A stretch of 64,000 nt of DNA, taken from contig OZ038423.1 of assembly GCA_964036155.1 (NCBI GenBank), forward strand, positions 55,133,249 to 55,197,248, written 5' to 3'. Below, in pieces: positions 13,901-23,678 of this stretch; within the stretch, counting starts at the first letter, position 1; each line of letters opens with the position of its first letter. Source of the stretch: Diploscapter coronatus. Lineage: Eukaryota; Nematoda; Chromadorea; Rhabditida; Rhabditidae. The notes below the pieces were generated by a model. That model searched no databases. It saw nothing but the letters and a program-made list of their open reading frames with translations, and was not told where the DNA came from. The position numbers and the translations under genes are program-made.

Positions 13901-16900
13901 ATTACCTATGTAAGGAGGACCACGCGTAATTATCCTGTGATTTTTGGCAATGTGGCTAATGGAGATATACTGATATACTGCGTGCTCACTTTTCACGACT
14001 ATTACAGAAGTCTGAGATTTATTGTCCCGGCTTCGTCGCTTCTGATATCATGTAGAACGATTTTGGGTAATTACACCCATTTCTAGTATATCAAATATTC
14101 CCCCAGAAGTAGTAATTTGTAAATGTTTCAGTTTGAATAAATTAGTGAAAACGACATTCAAAATTCGATGAAAATTTTGGCAGAAAAGTTGAAAAATAAA
14201 TGTTAATTTTTGCAATAATAACCGTCGGAAGAAGTCGAGCTTGCAGGGGATATAAATGAACTCTGGCGTCCCCTTCCCAACCCACCACTCTACCACTCGG
14301 CTGCGACCTGCTGTTGCCCCTCTCCCTTGCGGTCGGCCCTTATAATGCGTGTTGTACTGCATCAACAATAATGCAATTTTTCGAAAATTAAAAAGGGTAA
14401 CAATTGAAACCAGATTTGGAATCCTCATGACGTCGGCTATCACTCTGTATAGGTCGTTTTTCGAAGTCTGGAGTCCCGTATATGCCGACTTCTTGTGAAT
14501 TAAACTTGAAATTGTTCTTCTCTATGATTATCAGCCTCTTATCAGTTGTTGGTATCACTGATAAGGGCATTAAATCAGCTAACATATTTAAATATTCGTT
14601 ATCAGCATAAATTTCTGAGTCGAATGATACCCACATCTGCCTACAAATCAATTTTAGTGATCTTATCAGTGATAAGATGGTCAAAACTGATAAAATATTA
14701 GCATATTCTGAATCAGCGTTAAATTCTGAGTCGAATAAGCTCCATTTTGAGCATAAAATATGCACTTTTGAAAAATCGATATTTTGACCGACTTCGAATT
14801 CCTATTTCGCGTTGGTTACAGTAACATTTTTACCCCACATGTTATACATATTCTGAAAGCCCATGAAGTTTCCTATAAATCTGTCCGATGGATTTTTGAT
14901 TTTCCTTTTCTATCCAAAGTTATGGTCACTCAAAGGATGATGAAATTTTGGCGATAGGCGTCAGATGACGTCATCTGACCCGAATCAGAAGTCTGACGTC
15001 AAATCTGACTTCAGATTTGGATTCTACACATACGAATTACTATTTGAAACTTTTGTAATTTTTCAAAATGGATTAATGGTTGGGGAGATATAGGGGTCTA
15101 TAGTCAGACCTATCTCGACCACCCCTCGGTCTTGAAGTTTTAAAGGTCTTGGAAAGCATTTTTATCCGGGATGTTATACATCATTTTGAAGCTAATCAAA
15201 TTTGGCATCGAATGAGTTTTCTCATTTTTTGATTTTCGATTAAAAAAGTTGATTTTTGGGTGAAAAACTGTCAAAAAATAGCCAAAAAATCGGTTTTATG
15301 CTAATTTTGGCCATTTTTTGAAATCAAACGTTTCTGAAACAATTTTTTTTGGAATCTCCATAGTCGATTTGGTTAGTTTTTCTGAGAATTGGATCTTGAA
15401 ATTAAAATTTGCAAATTGTCCTTAATTGAAAAATGCTTACATTCATATATAGAAGAGGTAATTTCAGATTCAGATACAAAGGGAGAAGTTTGAAACTGTT
15501 GTGGGAAATTCACGAGTTCGAGTGAACAATGGTTATGATTGGAAAAAGGAACCATTTAAATCAGAACAAATCATAGAAAGAGCCAAGAGTAGAGTTAGTC
15601 TTGCATAGTTTTATACCAACTACATACTTCTAATGATTTGGGACGGCTTCTTGTAAATGACACCAACATATTTTGTAAATGACGCCTAATTTTTATCTTT
15701 ACCCCACACTATTGCCCCAAAAATTCCGTGTTATTTACAAAAAGTGTCGGTGTCATATCAGGCCGTTCGCGTAAGAACGTGAAGGTTTTCCTTAGGGACG
15801 GGACAAGCGAGTTTTAGCTGAGGACACAGTTTTGTAGAGAATTTCAAGCTGATTCTAATGAGCTATCTCTGACAACGAAAAAATGACGTCACAGCGAGTT
15901 ATGACGTCACAAAGTACGGTAGTACGGAAAAACGCGAAATTGTTCAAAAACGGTATTTCGCGCCTATTTCTGCTCCGATTGAGCTGAAAACTTCATATTA
16001 TATGTATTTTGGTATGAGGAATCCATTTTTGATGTTTATTTGAGTATAGAAAAATATTCAATACCTTTTTTATTTCTCTGAAAAAAATTTTAAGTGAAAT
16101 TTTTTCGGTTTTTGGCTTTTTTCATATCGAAATCGTCATTTCCCCAACATAATTTACACATCATTAGAAAGAGCGTTTCAAGACGAATCTAATGATATAG
16201 GAAATTTCGAAAAATAAGTGCAATCTCATGACGATTTGCCCCATCAAATGCAGCCTACAGCATGCAGAAAGAGGAAAAAGCTAAAGTAAACTGTGAATAT
16301 CATCGCAAAATGGAGTTTTCAGCCGGAGATTTTTACATATCTGGAAAGTGGATGTTTTAATGATTTAAAAAATATCTTACAGTTTTTTTTTTTATAATAC
16401 TTCCACAATGAAATTTTTTTAGCTGCAGCCTCCGGAATTCAAATTGAGAAAAGGCATAAGCTTCGGTTCATGGACTTTTTTCGGCGTAAATCGACATTTC
16501 CTCGTCATGATTTATACATCATTAGAAAGAGCGTTTCAAGACGAATCTAATGATATAGGAAATTTCGAAAAATAAGTGCAATCTCATGTCGATTTACGTC
16601 GGAAAAAGTACAGAGTGTTTCAAGTTTATCTTCCCAATTTACTTTTTGAATAACTTTTTTATTTTCCATCCAAATTGAGTACGGTTTTTTGCATGGTACT
16701 CTCCTTGTCTTATGGTTTTGTTTGATACAATTCTTGAGTCGAAACCAATTACCCATACCCATAAAACCACCTGTTTTTCCGAAAAGCTAATTTTTGATAT
16801 CTAAGAAAATTTTCAAAAATTCATAACTTCCTTATTTCTGAAGCAAATTGAATGATTCCTTTTTTATTCGACAGCATTTAGTCTCTAGATTATCAGATAA

Positions 16901-19900
16901 TAAAATAAAATTTTTTGAATATCAATTTCTGCGGAAATGCGCACTTTTCGCGTCTTGATTGCGTACTTTTCGATCCGTACTGCCTTTACGCGTAAATGAC
17001 GTTGAAAAAATTCGCCCTTCCAGTATGTTGTGTAGATTGACATGCTGAACAACTTTTCTTTCAGGACTGAGGTCGGATTCACATAGGTATGAGCCCCAGA
17101 ATTTTTTGAAGTTTTACGACCAATTATTGCAAAGTGCCGTTTTGGCGGAAATTTTCAAAAAATCATATCTTCCTATGTACTGGACAAATTTTCGTAATTA
17201 TTTTTTTATTTTGTAGATCTTGTCAAAGAAAATAAAGTGAAATTAAAAAGAAATTTTTTTAGAAATTATTTTTGGTGGGAAAAACTACCCGAAGTTACCC
17301 CATATACCCGTACTTTATTTACAAGCGTAATGTGAGTTAACGTCGGAGTTTTCCATGAAATCTTGTAGAGCTGTTCAAGTTGATCAACTTTTGTTCCAGA
17401 GCTTATTCTAGAATGTGCACACATAGGGAGATATGAATTTTTTAACTTTTTCGTTAAAAAGGCATTATGCTGAATTTGGCCGTCGAACTTCAAAAAATCC
17501 TGGAGCCTCAACGATAATGAATCCGGAGTTGGTCCAACGACAAAAGTTGTTCGCCATGTCATTCTACGCAACATATCGAAAGGACAAATTTTTCCAACGT
17601 CATTTACGCATAAACGCAGTACGGGCCGAAAAGTACGCATTTCCGCAGAAATTGATATTCAAAAAATTTTATTTTATTATCTGATAATCTAGAGACTAAA
17701 TGCTGTCGAATAAAAAAGGAATCATTCAATTTGCTTCAGAAATAAGGAAGTTATGAATTTTTGAACATTTTCTTAGATATCAAAAATTAGCTTTTCGGAA
17801 AAACAGGTGGTTTTCTGGGTATGGGTAATTGGTTTCGACTCAAGAATTGTATCAAACAAAACCATAAGACAAGGAGAGTACCATGCAAAAAACCGTACTC
17901 AATTTGGATGGAAAATAAAAAAGTTATTCAAAAAGTAAATTGGGAAGATAAACTTGAAACACCCTGTACTTTTTCCGACGTAAATCGACATGAGATTGCA
18001 CTTATTTTTCGAAATTTCCTATATCATTAGATTCGTCTTGAAACGCTCTTTCTAATGATGTATAAATCATGACGAGGAAATGTCGATTTACGCCGAAAAA
18101 AGTCCATGAACCGAAGCTTATGCCTTTTCTCAATTTGAATTCCGGAGGCTGCAGCTAAAAAAATTTCATTGTGGAAGTATTATAAAAAAAAAAACTGTAA
18201 GATATTTTTTAAATCATTAAAACATCCACTTTCCAGATATGTAAAAATCTCCGGCTGAAAACTCCATTTTGCGATGATATTCACAGTTTACTTTAGCTTT
18301 TTCCTCTTTCTGCATGCTGTAGGCTGCATTTGATGGGGCAAATCGTCATGAGATTGCACTTATTTTTCGAAATTTCCTATATCATTAGATTCGTCTTGAA
18401 ACGCTCTTTCTAATGATGTGTAAATTATGTTGGGGAAATGACGATTTCGATATGAAAAAAGCCAAAAACCGAAAAAATTTCACTTAAAATTTTTTTCAGA
18501 GAAATAAAAAAGGTATTGAATATTTTTCTATACTCAAATAAACATCAAAAATGGATTCCTCATACCAAAATACATATAATATGAAGTTTTCAGCTCAATC
18601 GGAGCAGAAATAGGCGCGAAATACCGTTTTTGAACAATTTCGCGTTTTTCCGTACTACCGTACTTTGTGACGTCATAACTCGCTGTGACGTCATTTTTTC
18701 GTTGTCAGAGATAGCTCATTAGAATCAGCTTGAAATTCTCTACAAAACTGTGTCCTCAGCTAAAATTCATTTGGCCACACGGTTTCACGTTCTTACGCGA
18801 ACGGCCTGATATAAAAGAAGCCAATTGGGACTTGCATAGAAACGTAAATACACGCCCTTTCAATTTGTTCAGCTTTCAAAAAGTTAGTTAATTGATTTGT
18901 TACTAAAATCTTAATTGCGTGAAAAATCCATTTGAGTGAAATATTTAGAATATAGACTAACAAGGGGATTCCCCAAACCGGACATACATATTTTGACATA
19001 GCTTGGCATATAGGATAATTCAAGGACGCTAAGAACATCTATGTGAAATTAGAACTTTGAGATTCGCTGCGTCAAATAGATTATTCCTCATATAGAATTC
19101 GAGCAAAAATCGGAATTTTCAATTCGAAATTTCAGGCCAAGGGTTTCGATTTTTCGTTGTTTGATCACATAGATGTTTTTAGCGCCCTTTAATTATCCCA
19201 TATGCTAAATGATATCAAAATCTGTATGTTTCGGCTTGGAGAAACCTCTTGTAAGAAAGAGCATTTGTTACCTTTCAATTTTTCTATAATAAAATTTCAG
19301 TTAGGAGAAACTGGTTACAGTTTGATATCCAACAATTGCGAACACTTTGCGCACTGGTGTAGATATGATCGCCCTGTTAGTTGGCAGGTATTGATAACTT
19401 TACTTAAAAATTTAAAATAATTGGTTGAATTTAGGTCAGAGATCGTCTAATGGACCGCGTGGCTTATGGAGTAAGTTCACTAACAAGGAATGCTCAATAT
19501 AGGGTGCGCGAATTTCCGGACAAGACCGGTACCATTCGAAAGCTCGTTGCATGACGAGAAAAATGATATGAAAATTTTATTCCCATGCGGGCTTTTACGC
19601 GTAAACGACGGACGCAAAGTTTTTCAGTATAGGCCTGATGTCGCATAGCGCTTCTATCGCTCTTTCTTCGTGACTTCACATGGGATTTCGACATTTCTTG
19701 TTGTAATATGTAGGAATATACCATACAATGGTGAGAAAAATAAATTTAGGCAAGTTCCGCCACATTTCAGGTAAAAGTGGGTTGTTTTTAACCTTTGACC
19801 ATTTTATAAATAACACTTTCTGAATAAAATAATATTTAGCCTTTATTTCTGCATCACATGCACTACCAATTTGTCTATGGGATTTTTGACACCGTAGAAT

Positions 19901-20705
19901 CCGAATATGATGATTAAAAACAGATTCGGTCACTTGTTCCGGATCCTTCCGGAAGCGAGACCTTCCGGAAATGACAAATTTTTAATTCTTTACGGAAAAA
20001 ATCTACATTTGATATCATAATGATGAGAAAGGCACGATCAATTCGAATCCGAAGAGATCTCATCAGTACAATCACCACATCGGATTCGGTGAATTTTTGA
20101 AGTTGGGGAGCAAAATTGGGTCATAATTTGAGTCTCAAAATATTAAAATTCGCTATTTTCGATACGATCATCGTATCGACAAGATCTCTTCGGATTCTAC
20201 GGTGTCAAAAATCCCATAGACAAATTGGTAGTGCATGTGATGCAGAAATAAAGGCTAAATATTATTTTATTCAGAAAGTGTTATTTATAAAATGGTCAAA
20301 GGTTAAAAACAACCCACTTTTACCTGAAATGTGGCGGAACTTGCCTAAATTTATTTTTCTCACCATTGTATGGTATATTCCTACATATTACAACAAGAAA
20401 TGTCGAAATCCCATGTGAAGTCACGAAGAAAGAGCGATAGAAGCGCTATGCGACATCAGGCCTATACTGAAAAACTTTGCGTCCGTCGTTTACGCGTAAA
20501 AGCCCGCATGGGAATAAAATTTTCATATCATTTTTCTCGTCATGCAACGAGCTTTCGAATGGTACCGGTCTTGTCCGGAAATTCGCGCACCCTATATTGA
20601 GCATTCCTTGTGCAGACGACGGAATTATTGCTTTTCCTGCCGGTATCTTTCTCGGGTGCTATCGAATGCACTATTTCTGTCCATGCGATTGACTTGAGCC
20701 CTTAG
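10956..20705 (+). CDS. LRAT-domain (HRASLS/PLAAT-like) acyltransferase or phospholipase
   Basis: NlpC/P60-type LRAT-domain proteins transfer or remove acyl chains of phospholipids at membranes. Exons: 10956-11090, 11141-11230, 15468-15593, 19301-19387, 19435-19470, 20616-20705. Every intron is phase 0 and the product is about 187 residues, close to the usual 160-190. Visible domain parts in order: KPGDLLEYKRNGYN, then HWGVFEG with the first catalytic His (residue 46), YVIHFSG with a second His (63), RVRVNN and SEQIIERAK (exon 3), then SLISNNCEHFAHWCRY with the nucleophile Cys130 in the NCEHF box, and VSWQVRDRLMDRV. Start ATG 10956 lies 9 bases after an ATTTCAG acceptor. The last exon is the least certain. 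The phase-0 frame ends at TAG 20703 with a short hydrophobic tail; the +2 frame gives a different hydrophobic tail ending at 20692. The 4.2-, 3.7- and 1.1-kb introns carry inverted-repeat elements. Confidence 0.85.
11461..11542. repeat. GC-rich structured segment in LRAT intron 2
   Basis: In AT-rich surroundings, CTAGAAC and GTTCTAG flank a segment rich in CGCTCGTGG/CGACCACTCG that can self-pair. A perfect stem GCCAGCC-TTC-GGCTGGC follows directly. It could be the terminal structure of a mobile element, but no partner end was found. Confidence 0.35.
11970..12202. mobile_element. GC-rich 233-bp inverted-repeat element with internal decamer repeats
   Basis: The ends are perfect inverted repeats of about 45 bp, beginning CACTGAGAGCAACGCGCCC. 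The interior is built from many copies of GCGAAGCACCC and its complement GGGTGCTTCGC, with small variations (CGTGGGTGC, CGAAGGTGC). It is far more GC-rich than its surroundings. It lies in LRAT intron 2. No transposase and no clear target-site duplication are present, so it is a non-autonomous element of unknown superfamily. Confidence 0.75.
13212..14122. mobile_element. 0.9-kb element with ~230-bp inverted terminal arms
   Basis: The left arm 13212-13443 (from AATTACTACTTCTGGGGGAA) and right arm 13893-14122 are imperfect inverted copies. They share features such as TTACATAGGTAATTACGCGG, the block around GTGAGCACGCAGTATA, and CGACGAAGCCGAGACAATAA. The ~450-bp centre is AT-rich with no coding potential. 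It lies in LRAT intron 2. Arm divergence is visible, so it is older than the foldback at 19483-20611. Confidence 0.7.
14500..14790 (+). repeat. Dispersed repeat with TGATAA/TTATCA motifs (copy 1)
   Basis: The segment carries CTTATCAGTGATAAG and several other TTATCA/TGATAA words, plus the recurrent phrase TTCTGAG-TCGAA beside an ATCAGC word, which occurs twice within it. An inverted copy lies at 21400-21545. TGATAA is the core bound by GATA factors, but here the words come with a repeat. Confidence 0.5.
14960..14979. promoter_or_regulatory. 20-bp perfect palindrome containing a CRE (TGACGTCA)
   Basis: GTCAGATGACGTCATCTGAC is a perfect 20-bp dyad centred on TGACGTCA, the bZIP/CREB site. It lies in LRAT intron 2, and more TGACGTCA words occur in the large palindrome downstream. 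Function is not shown by the sequence; it may simply be part of repeat DNA. Confidence 0.35.
15653..15755. repeat. ~100-bp inverted-repeat element abutting the large palindrome
   Basis: The left end TGTAAATGACACCAACA pairs with the right end AAAGTGTCGGTGTCAT (TGACACC versus GGTGTCA). It ends where the 3-kb palindrome begins, so the larger element may have inserted at its edge. Confidence 0.45.
15755..18812. mobile_element. 3.06-kb palindrome (giant inverted-repeat element)
   Basis: Outer ends are ATATCAGGCCGTTCGCGTAA and its inverted copy ending at 18812. The arms run inward for about 1.4 kb each (15755 to ~17180 and ~17420 to 18812), around a ~240-bp centre. The outer arms are nearly identical; 16547-16762 (minus) and 17821-18030 (plus) translate almost identically. 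The inner parts are more diverged. No transposase is encoded. The whole element sits in LRAT intron 3, so the pre-mRNA would contain a hairpin more than 1 kb long. A fragment within each arm repeats (AATCTAATGATATAGGAAAT occurs twice per arm), showing a composite history. Confidence 0.85.
18957..19256. mobile_element. 0.3-kb inverted-repeat element
   Basis: The left arm from CTAACAAGGGGATTCCCC through AACATCTATGTGA (to ~19045) pairs with the right arm 19162-19256. Matches include TCACATAGATG, TTAATTATCCCATATGC and AACATACAGATTTTG on the opposite strand. It lies about 45 bases upstream of LRAT exon 4. The phrase RLGETS just before that exon comes from this element and is not exon. Confidence 0.65.
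19483..20611. mobile_element. 1.13-kb foldback element forming the last LRAT intron
   Basis: The arms (19483 to ~19900 and ~20195 to 20611) start with ACAAGGAATGCTCAATATAG. Over the ~410 bp compared by reading they appear identical; two long shadow frames are the same residue for residue in both arms. A ~290-bp spacer lies between them. The host intron runs 19471-20615, so only 12 bases on the donor side and 4 on the acceptor side (GCAG) lie outside the element. Confidence 0.85.
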
Positions 20706-21694
20706 TCGAGTTGAAGATTTATTTCATCTTTAGAAAAAGGACAAAAATAACAGAGCAGCCGTCTTCTGCCCTGTCCGATAGAAAGAACAGTTTTGGAGGC
20801 ACGGTAGAGGAGGAGGTCATCTCTTTATTGAGGGATGACAAGAGAACAATAGAATAGAGAAAAAAGAGTGATAAACAATATCGCTGGGTCAGGCAAATGT
20901 AGGGACCGCCAGCCCTTTTGCCAAATTCACTCTGGCACGGTGTTTTCTACATTTTTAAGGAGCTGAGGTGCCACTCTAAACATCCCCGCCGAAAAAACCA
21001 CGAAAAAATACGAAATTTACGATCGAAAAATGAACAGCAAACATTAAAGAGTTAATTGGTCAATTAGAGAGATAATTATAAAGATTTTTCGTGAAAGTGT
21101 CGAGAAAAATCGGAAAAAATTGCGAAACTCGTTTGAAAATGGGGGGATGACGCAATTTACAGGGCAGGAAAAAGTGGGCGGAGCCTGAACAAGCGAAGTT
21201 GCAAAATGTATGCAGTATTCACTTACTCAGAATAAACTATACTATTTTTCAAGACAATTATTTCTACTTCATATTACCTCTACTATATACGAATGTAGTC
21301 ACCTTTTTTTTTAATTTTAATTTTCATACCAATTATACAAATCAACTATGAGGGTTTAAAAAAAATTGTTTCAGAAAATTTTTACTTAAAAAAATAGTCG
21401 AAATTAGCATAAAATCGATCTTTCAAAACTGCATATTTTCATGCAAATGTGGAGCTCATTCGACTCAGAATTTTACGCTGATCACGAATATAAAGAGATT
21501 AAATAATTTCAAATTATCTTATCAGCGATAAGAACATGATAAGAGTTGACCGCCTTTTTAATTATAATTATTTTAAAATAAGCAATCATCAACCGCCGCG
21601 AACGAAGCCTTCTAGTTCTTAGAAATATTTCTGACAATATAAACGGAAACCATTCTCAAAAATTAGAAAAGATCGATTATGGGTCAATTTTTAG
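20706..21694. other. Intergenic region between LRAT and coiled-coil genes
   Basis: AT-rich with no exon chain found. At 21400-21545 it holds an inverted copy of the TTATCA/TTCTGAGTCGAA repeat seen at 14500-14790. Several CGAAAAAT-type words recur around 20990-21130. Confidence 0.4.
21400..21545 (-). repeat. Dispersed repeat with TGATAA/TTATCA motifs (copy 2, inverted)
   Basis: Read on the minus strand it shows ATCAGCGTAAAATTCTGAGT, then CGAATGAGCTCC, AAATATGCAG-TTTTGAAA and a CGAT-rich tail, matching the order in 14690-14790. It also carries TTATCAGCGATAAG. Confidence 0.55.
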
Positions 21695-22496
21695 ATGGAA
21701 CACGATACAAGAGACGCGGAGAGGCGTTATAGGGATGTAAGCAATTTTTGCCGAAAGAAGTACCAACATTGAGCATATCATTTAGAATGTTGCTCCGTCA
21801 GTGAGAGATGCCGAACGATGTGTGTACGATGTCAAATCGGTCATTTACAGCGTCAGCCAAATTTACCATAACATGATCTGGGCAGACTTTAAGCCAGAAT
21901 GAGATTTTAGGGGAGATGATACGCAAAAAGAAATTTTTCTAATGAAAAATTATACACAAGGGGGTTTACAAGAGAATTTTCGAGGAATATTTGACTTAAT
22001 AGGGATATGCACCCTGATTTTGGCAATAGCTCTGCCTAAGGTTGATTATAATTTGACAGAAAAATGTTAACGCTTTAGGCTCGTGAGCTCGTTTACCAAC
22101 ATGAAACTAAATTCGCCAAGGTAAGTAGAGTTGGTGAATTCGCTTGATAGTTGTCATCTTTAGGACTACAAGAAAGTGCCCGATGAGATCTGCGACTCAA
22201 TTATGGTAAGTTGTATTTGAAACGTGCCATAAATACGTTCGCTATTTTAAAGTTCGAGTGTGATCAAGCACTGGAGACTTTGGACACCAGTCGCCGTAGA
22301 ATCTCTTCCCAAGCAGTTGAATCGCTCAAGAAGCTATCCCATGGTCTGACCAGGGATGAACAATACGAGTTCTCAGTAGGATCACACAGTAGTTAATCAA
22401 AATAGAGATATTTTCAGAGGGCGCTCCACAACCTCGAAAGAGCCGAGAGGAAGCTGCAAGAATTGTGCAAGGAGATGAAATATAACGTGGTTAGTC

Positions 22497-22527
<31 letters not shown>

Positions 22528-22842
22528 GAGTTTGTCACAAATGTGATTTTCACTCCATAGAGCCCACAACTGGACATTAAAGATTCTTTTTCATAGCATA
22601 AACTATTTCAGGAGCAGCGATCTAGCTTCAATGAACTGAGATGGCTAATTGATAACATTAATGAAGCGATAAAAACGCTCCGTGACCGAGTTCACGAAAT
22701 TATCGCAAAAAGAGAAAGAATAACGGTATTAAACATTAAACGAATTTATTTACATCATTCAATTCAGGAGTTAATGCCCGAATTAAATAATCAACGCGCA
22801 TTAGGGCAATCCGATGAAAACCCTTCCACCTCCCGCTTCTAG
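21695..22842 (+). CDS. Small helical/coiled-coil protein, function unknown
   Basis: Exons supported by splice sites and open phase-0 frame: 21695-21736, 21786 to about 21894, 22079-22120, 22164-22205, 22253-22375, 22418-22489, 22612-22725 and 22768-22842 (TAG). Start ATG 21695 directly follows a CAATTTTTAG acceptor, as expected for trans-splicing. The product is rich in E/R/K/L with heptad-like stretches (e.g. LERAERKLQELCKEMK and LIDNINEAIKTLRDRVHEI). No signal peptide or membrane segment was seen and no family was recognised. Three exons are exactly 42 bases long, two heptads each. Weak point: exon 2 has no good GT donor before an in-frame TGA (21900-21902), so its 3' end or a further exon is unresolved. 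AATAAA follows at 22863. Confidence 0.6.
22495..22527. repeat. (AAT)n microsatellite
   Basis: About eleven uninterrupted TAA/AAT units in an intron of the coiled-coil gene. Confidence 0.95.
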
Positions 22843-23678
22843 TGCTCAACCCATCTTGAAATAATAAAGCTCAAACCTGTTAATCACCGTCATCAACTCA
22901 ATATTGTTGCTTTAATTAACCTTGGATATTTAGTAGCCATGGCTACCTTATTAACCTACACAAACAAATAATATCTTTATCTAAATTCTTATCTAAAATC
23001 TATTATTATTTTTAACAAGTAGCCATCGATCTACTGCTATACTTATAACCGAAAATCTTATTTTGTGTTGGAAAAAATCTGTTTATCACATCTTTAGAAA
23101 TGCTAGAATTATAAAGTTAGCATTAAAATTATGTGTTCGAAATTTATCGCCACTTTTTTTTTCGACCCATCTGGTCTGGTTTTCTAATTGATAATCATGG
23201 GAAACTTTTTGTAAGATATACTTAGAGAGGTTAGGTGGTTTTTCAAGTCGTCTTGATAAAGAGGGAAAGGATCTGATGAGAAGTACGGATGAATGATACG
23301 ATTTAAAGTAGAGATAAAAAAGATGATAGGAGAATCGAAAAGTCGAGTTCGAATTGAGGTATCAAAGTCTTTAGCTCTCGGTGATTCATCAGAGAGTAGA
23401 ACTTCAAGGACACAGAAAGATTGATACTTTTAGGAGAGAGACAACGAAAAGTTAGTTGATTGAACAATTCAAATAACACGAAGAATAAATTATAAACGTT
23501 TATTCAAATGTTGAGGTGGAAACAGTTCTATCAATCGGTGCGAGAAGAGCTGGAGGGACCTGGTTGTCTGTAAGAAAAGCCTTTTATACCAGGTCAAGAA
23601 AGGGATGGTCTCTGCTTCAAGCAGAGGATGACCCTTCTGTCGATAAGATTAACTGCAGTAGGAATTGTTCTTTAAACG
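22843..23678. other. Convergent intergenic region
   Basis: It lies between the 3' end of the coiled-coil gene (plus) and that of the membrane-protein gene (minus). It contains AATAAA (22863-22868) for the former and a copy of the dispersed repeat at 23095-23220. I see no gene in it. Confidence 0.5.
23095..23220 (+). repeat. Dispersed ~120-bp repeat, copy A
   Basis: It shares an ordered series of blocks with 47475-47600: AGAAATGCTAGAATTA, TTATGTGTTCGAAATTTATC, GCCACTTT, a TCTGGTCTGG-type block, CTAATTGATAATCATGGGAA, then a GTAAGATATAC-type end. The two copies are clearly related but diverged. The family is unknown and no coding potential is shared. Confidence 0.6.

Noticed and set aside
16547..18030. 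Matching ~70-residue open frames in the two palindrome arms
   Set aside because: They are the same sequence read from both arms, with no domain or codon character; a by-product of the inverted repeat.
19202..19300. In-frame upstream extension of LRAT exon 4 (with RLGETS)
   Set aside because: This stretch is the right arm of the 18957-19256 element, and a true exon (15468-15593) supplies the expected LRAT segment.
19494..20600. Identical 76-residue frames on opposite strands
   Set aside because: Mirror images of the foldback arms in an intron, not genes.
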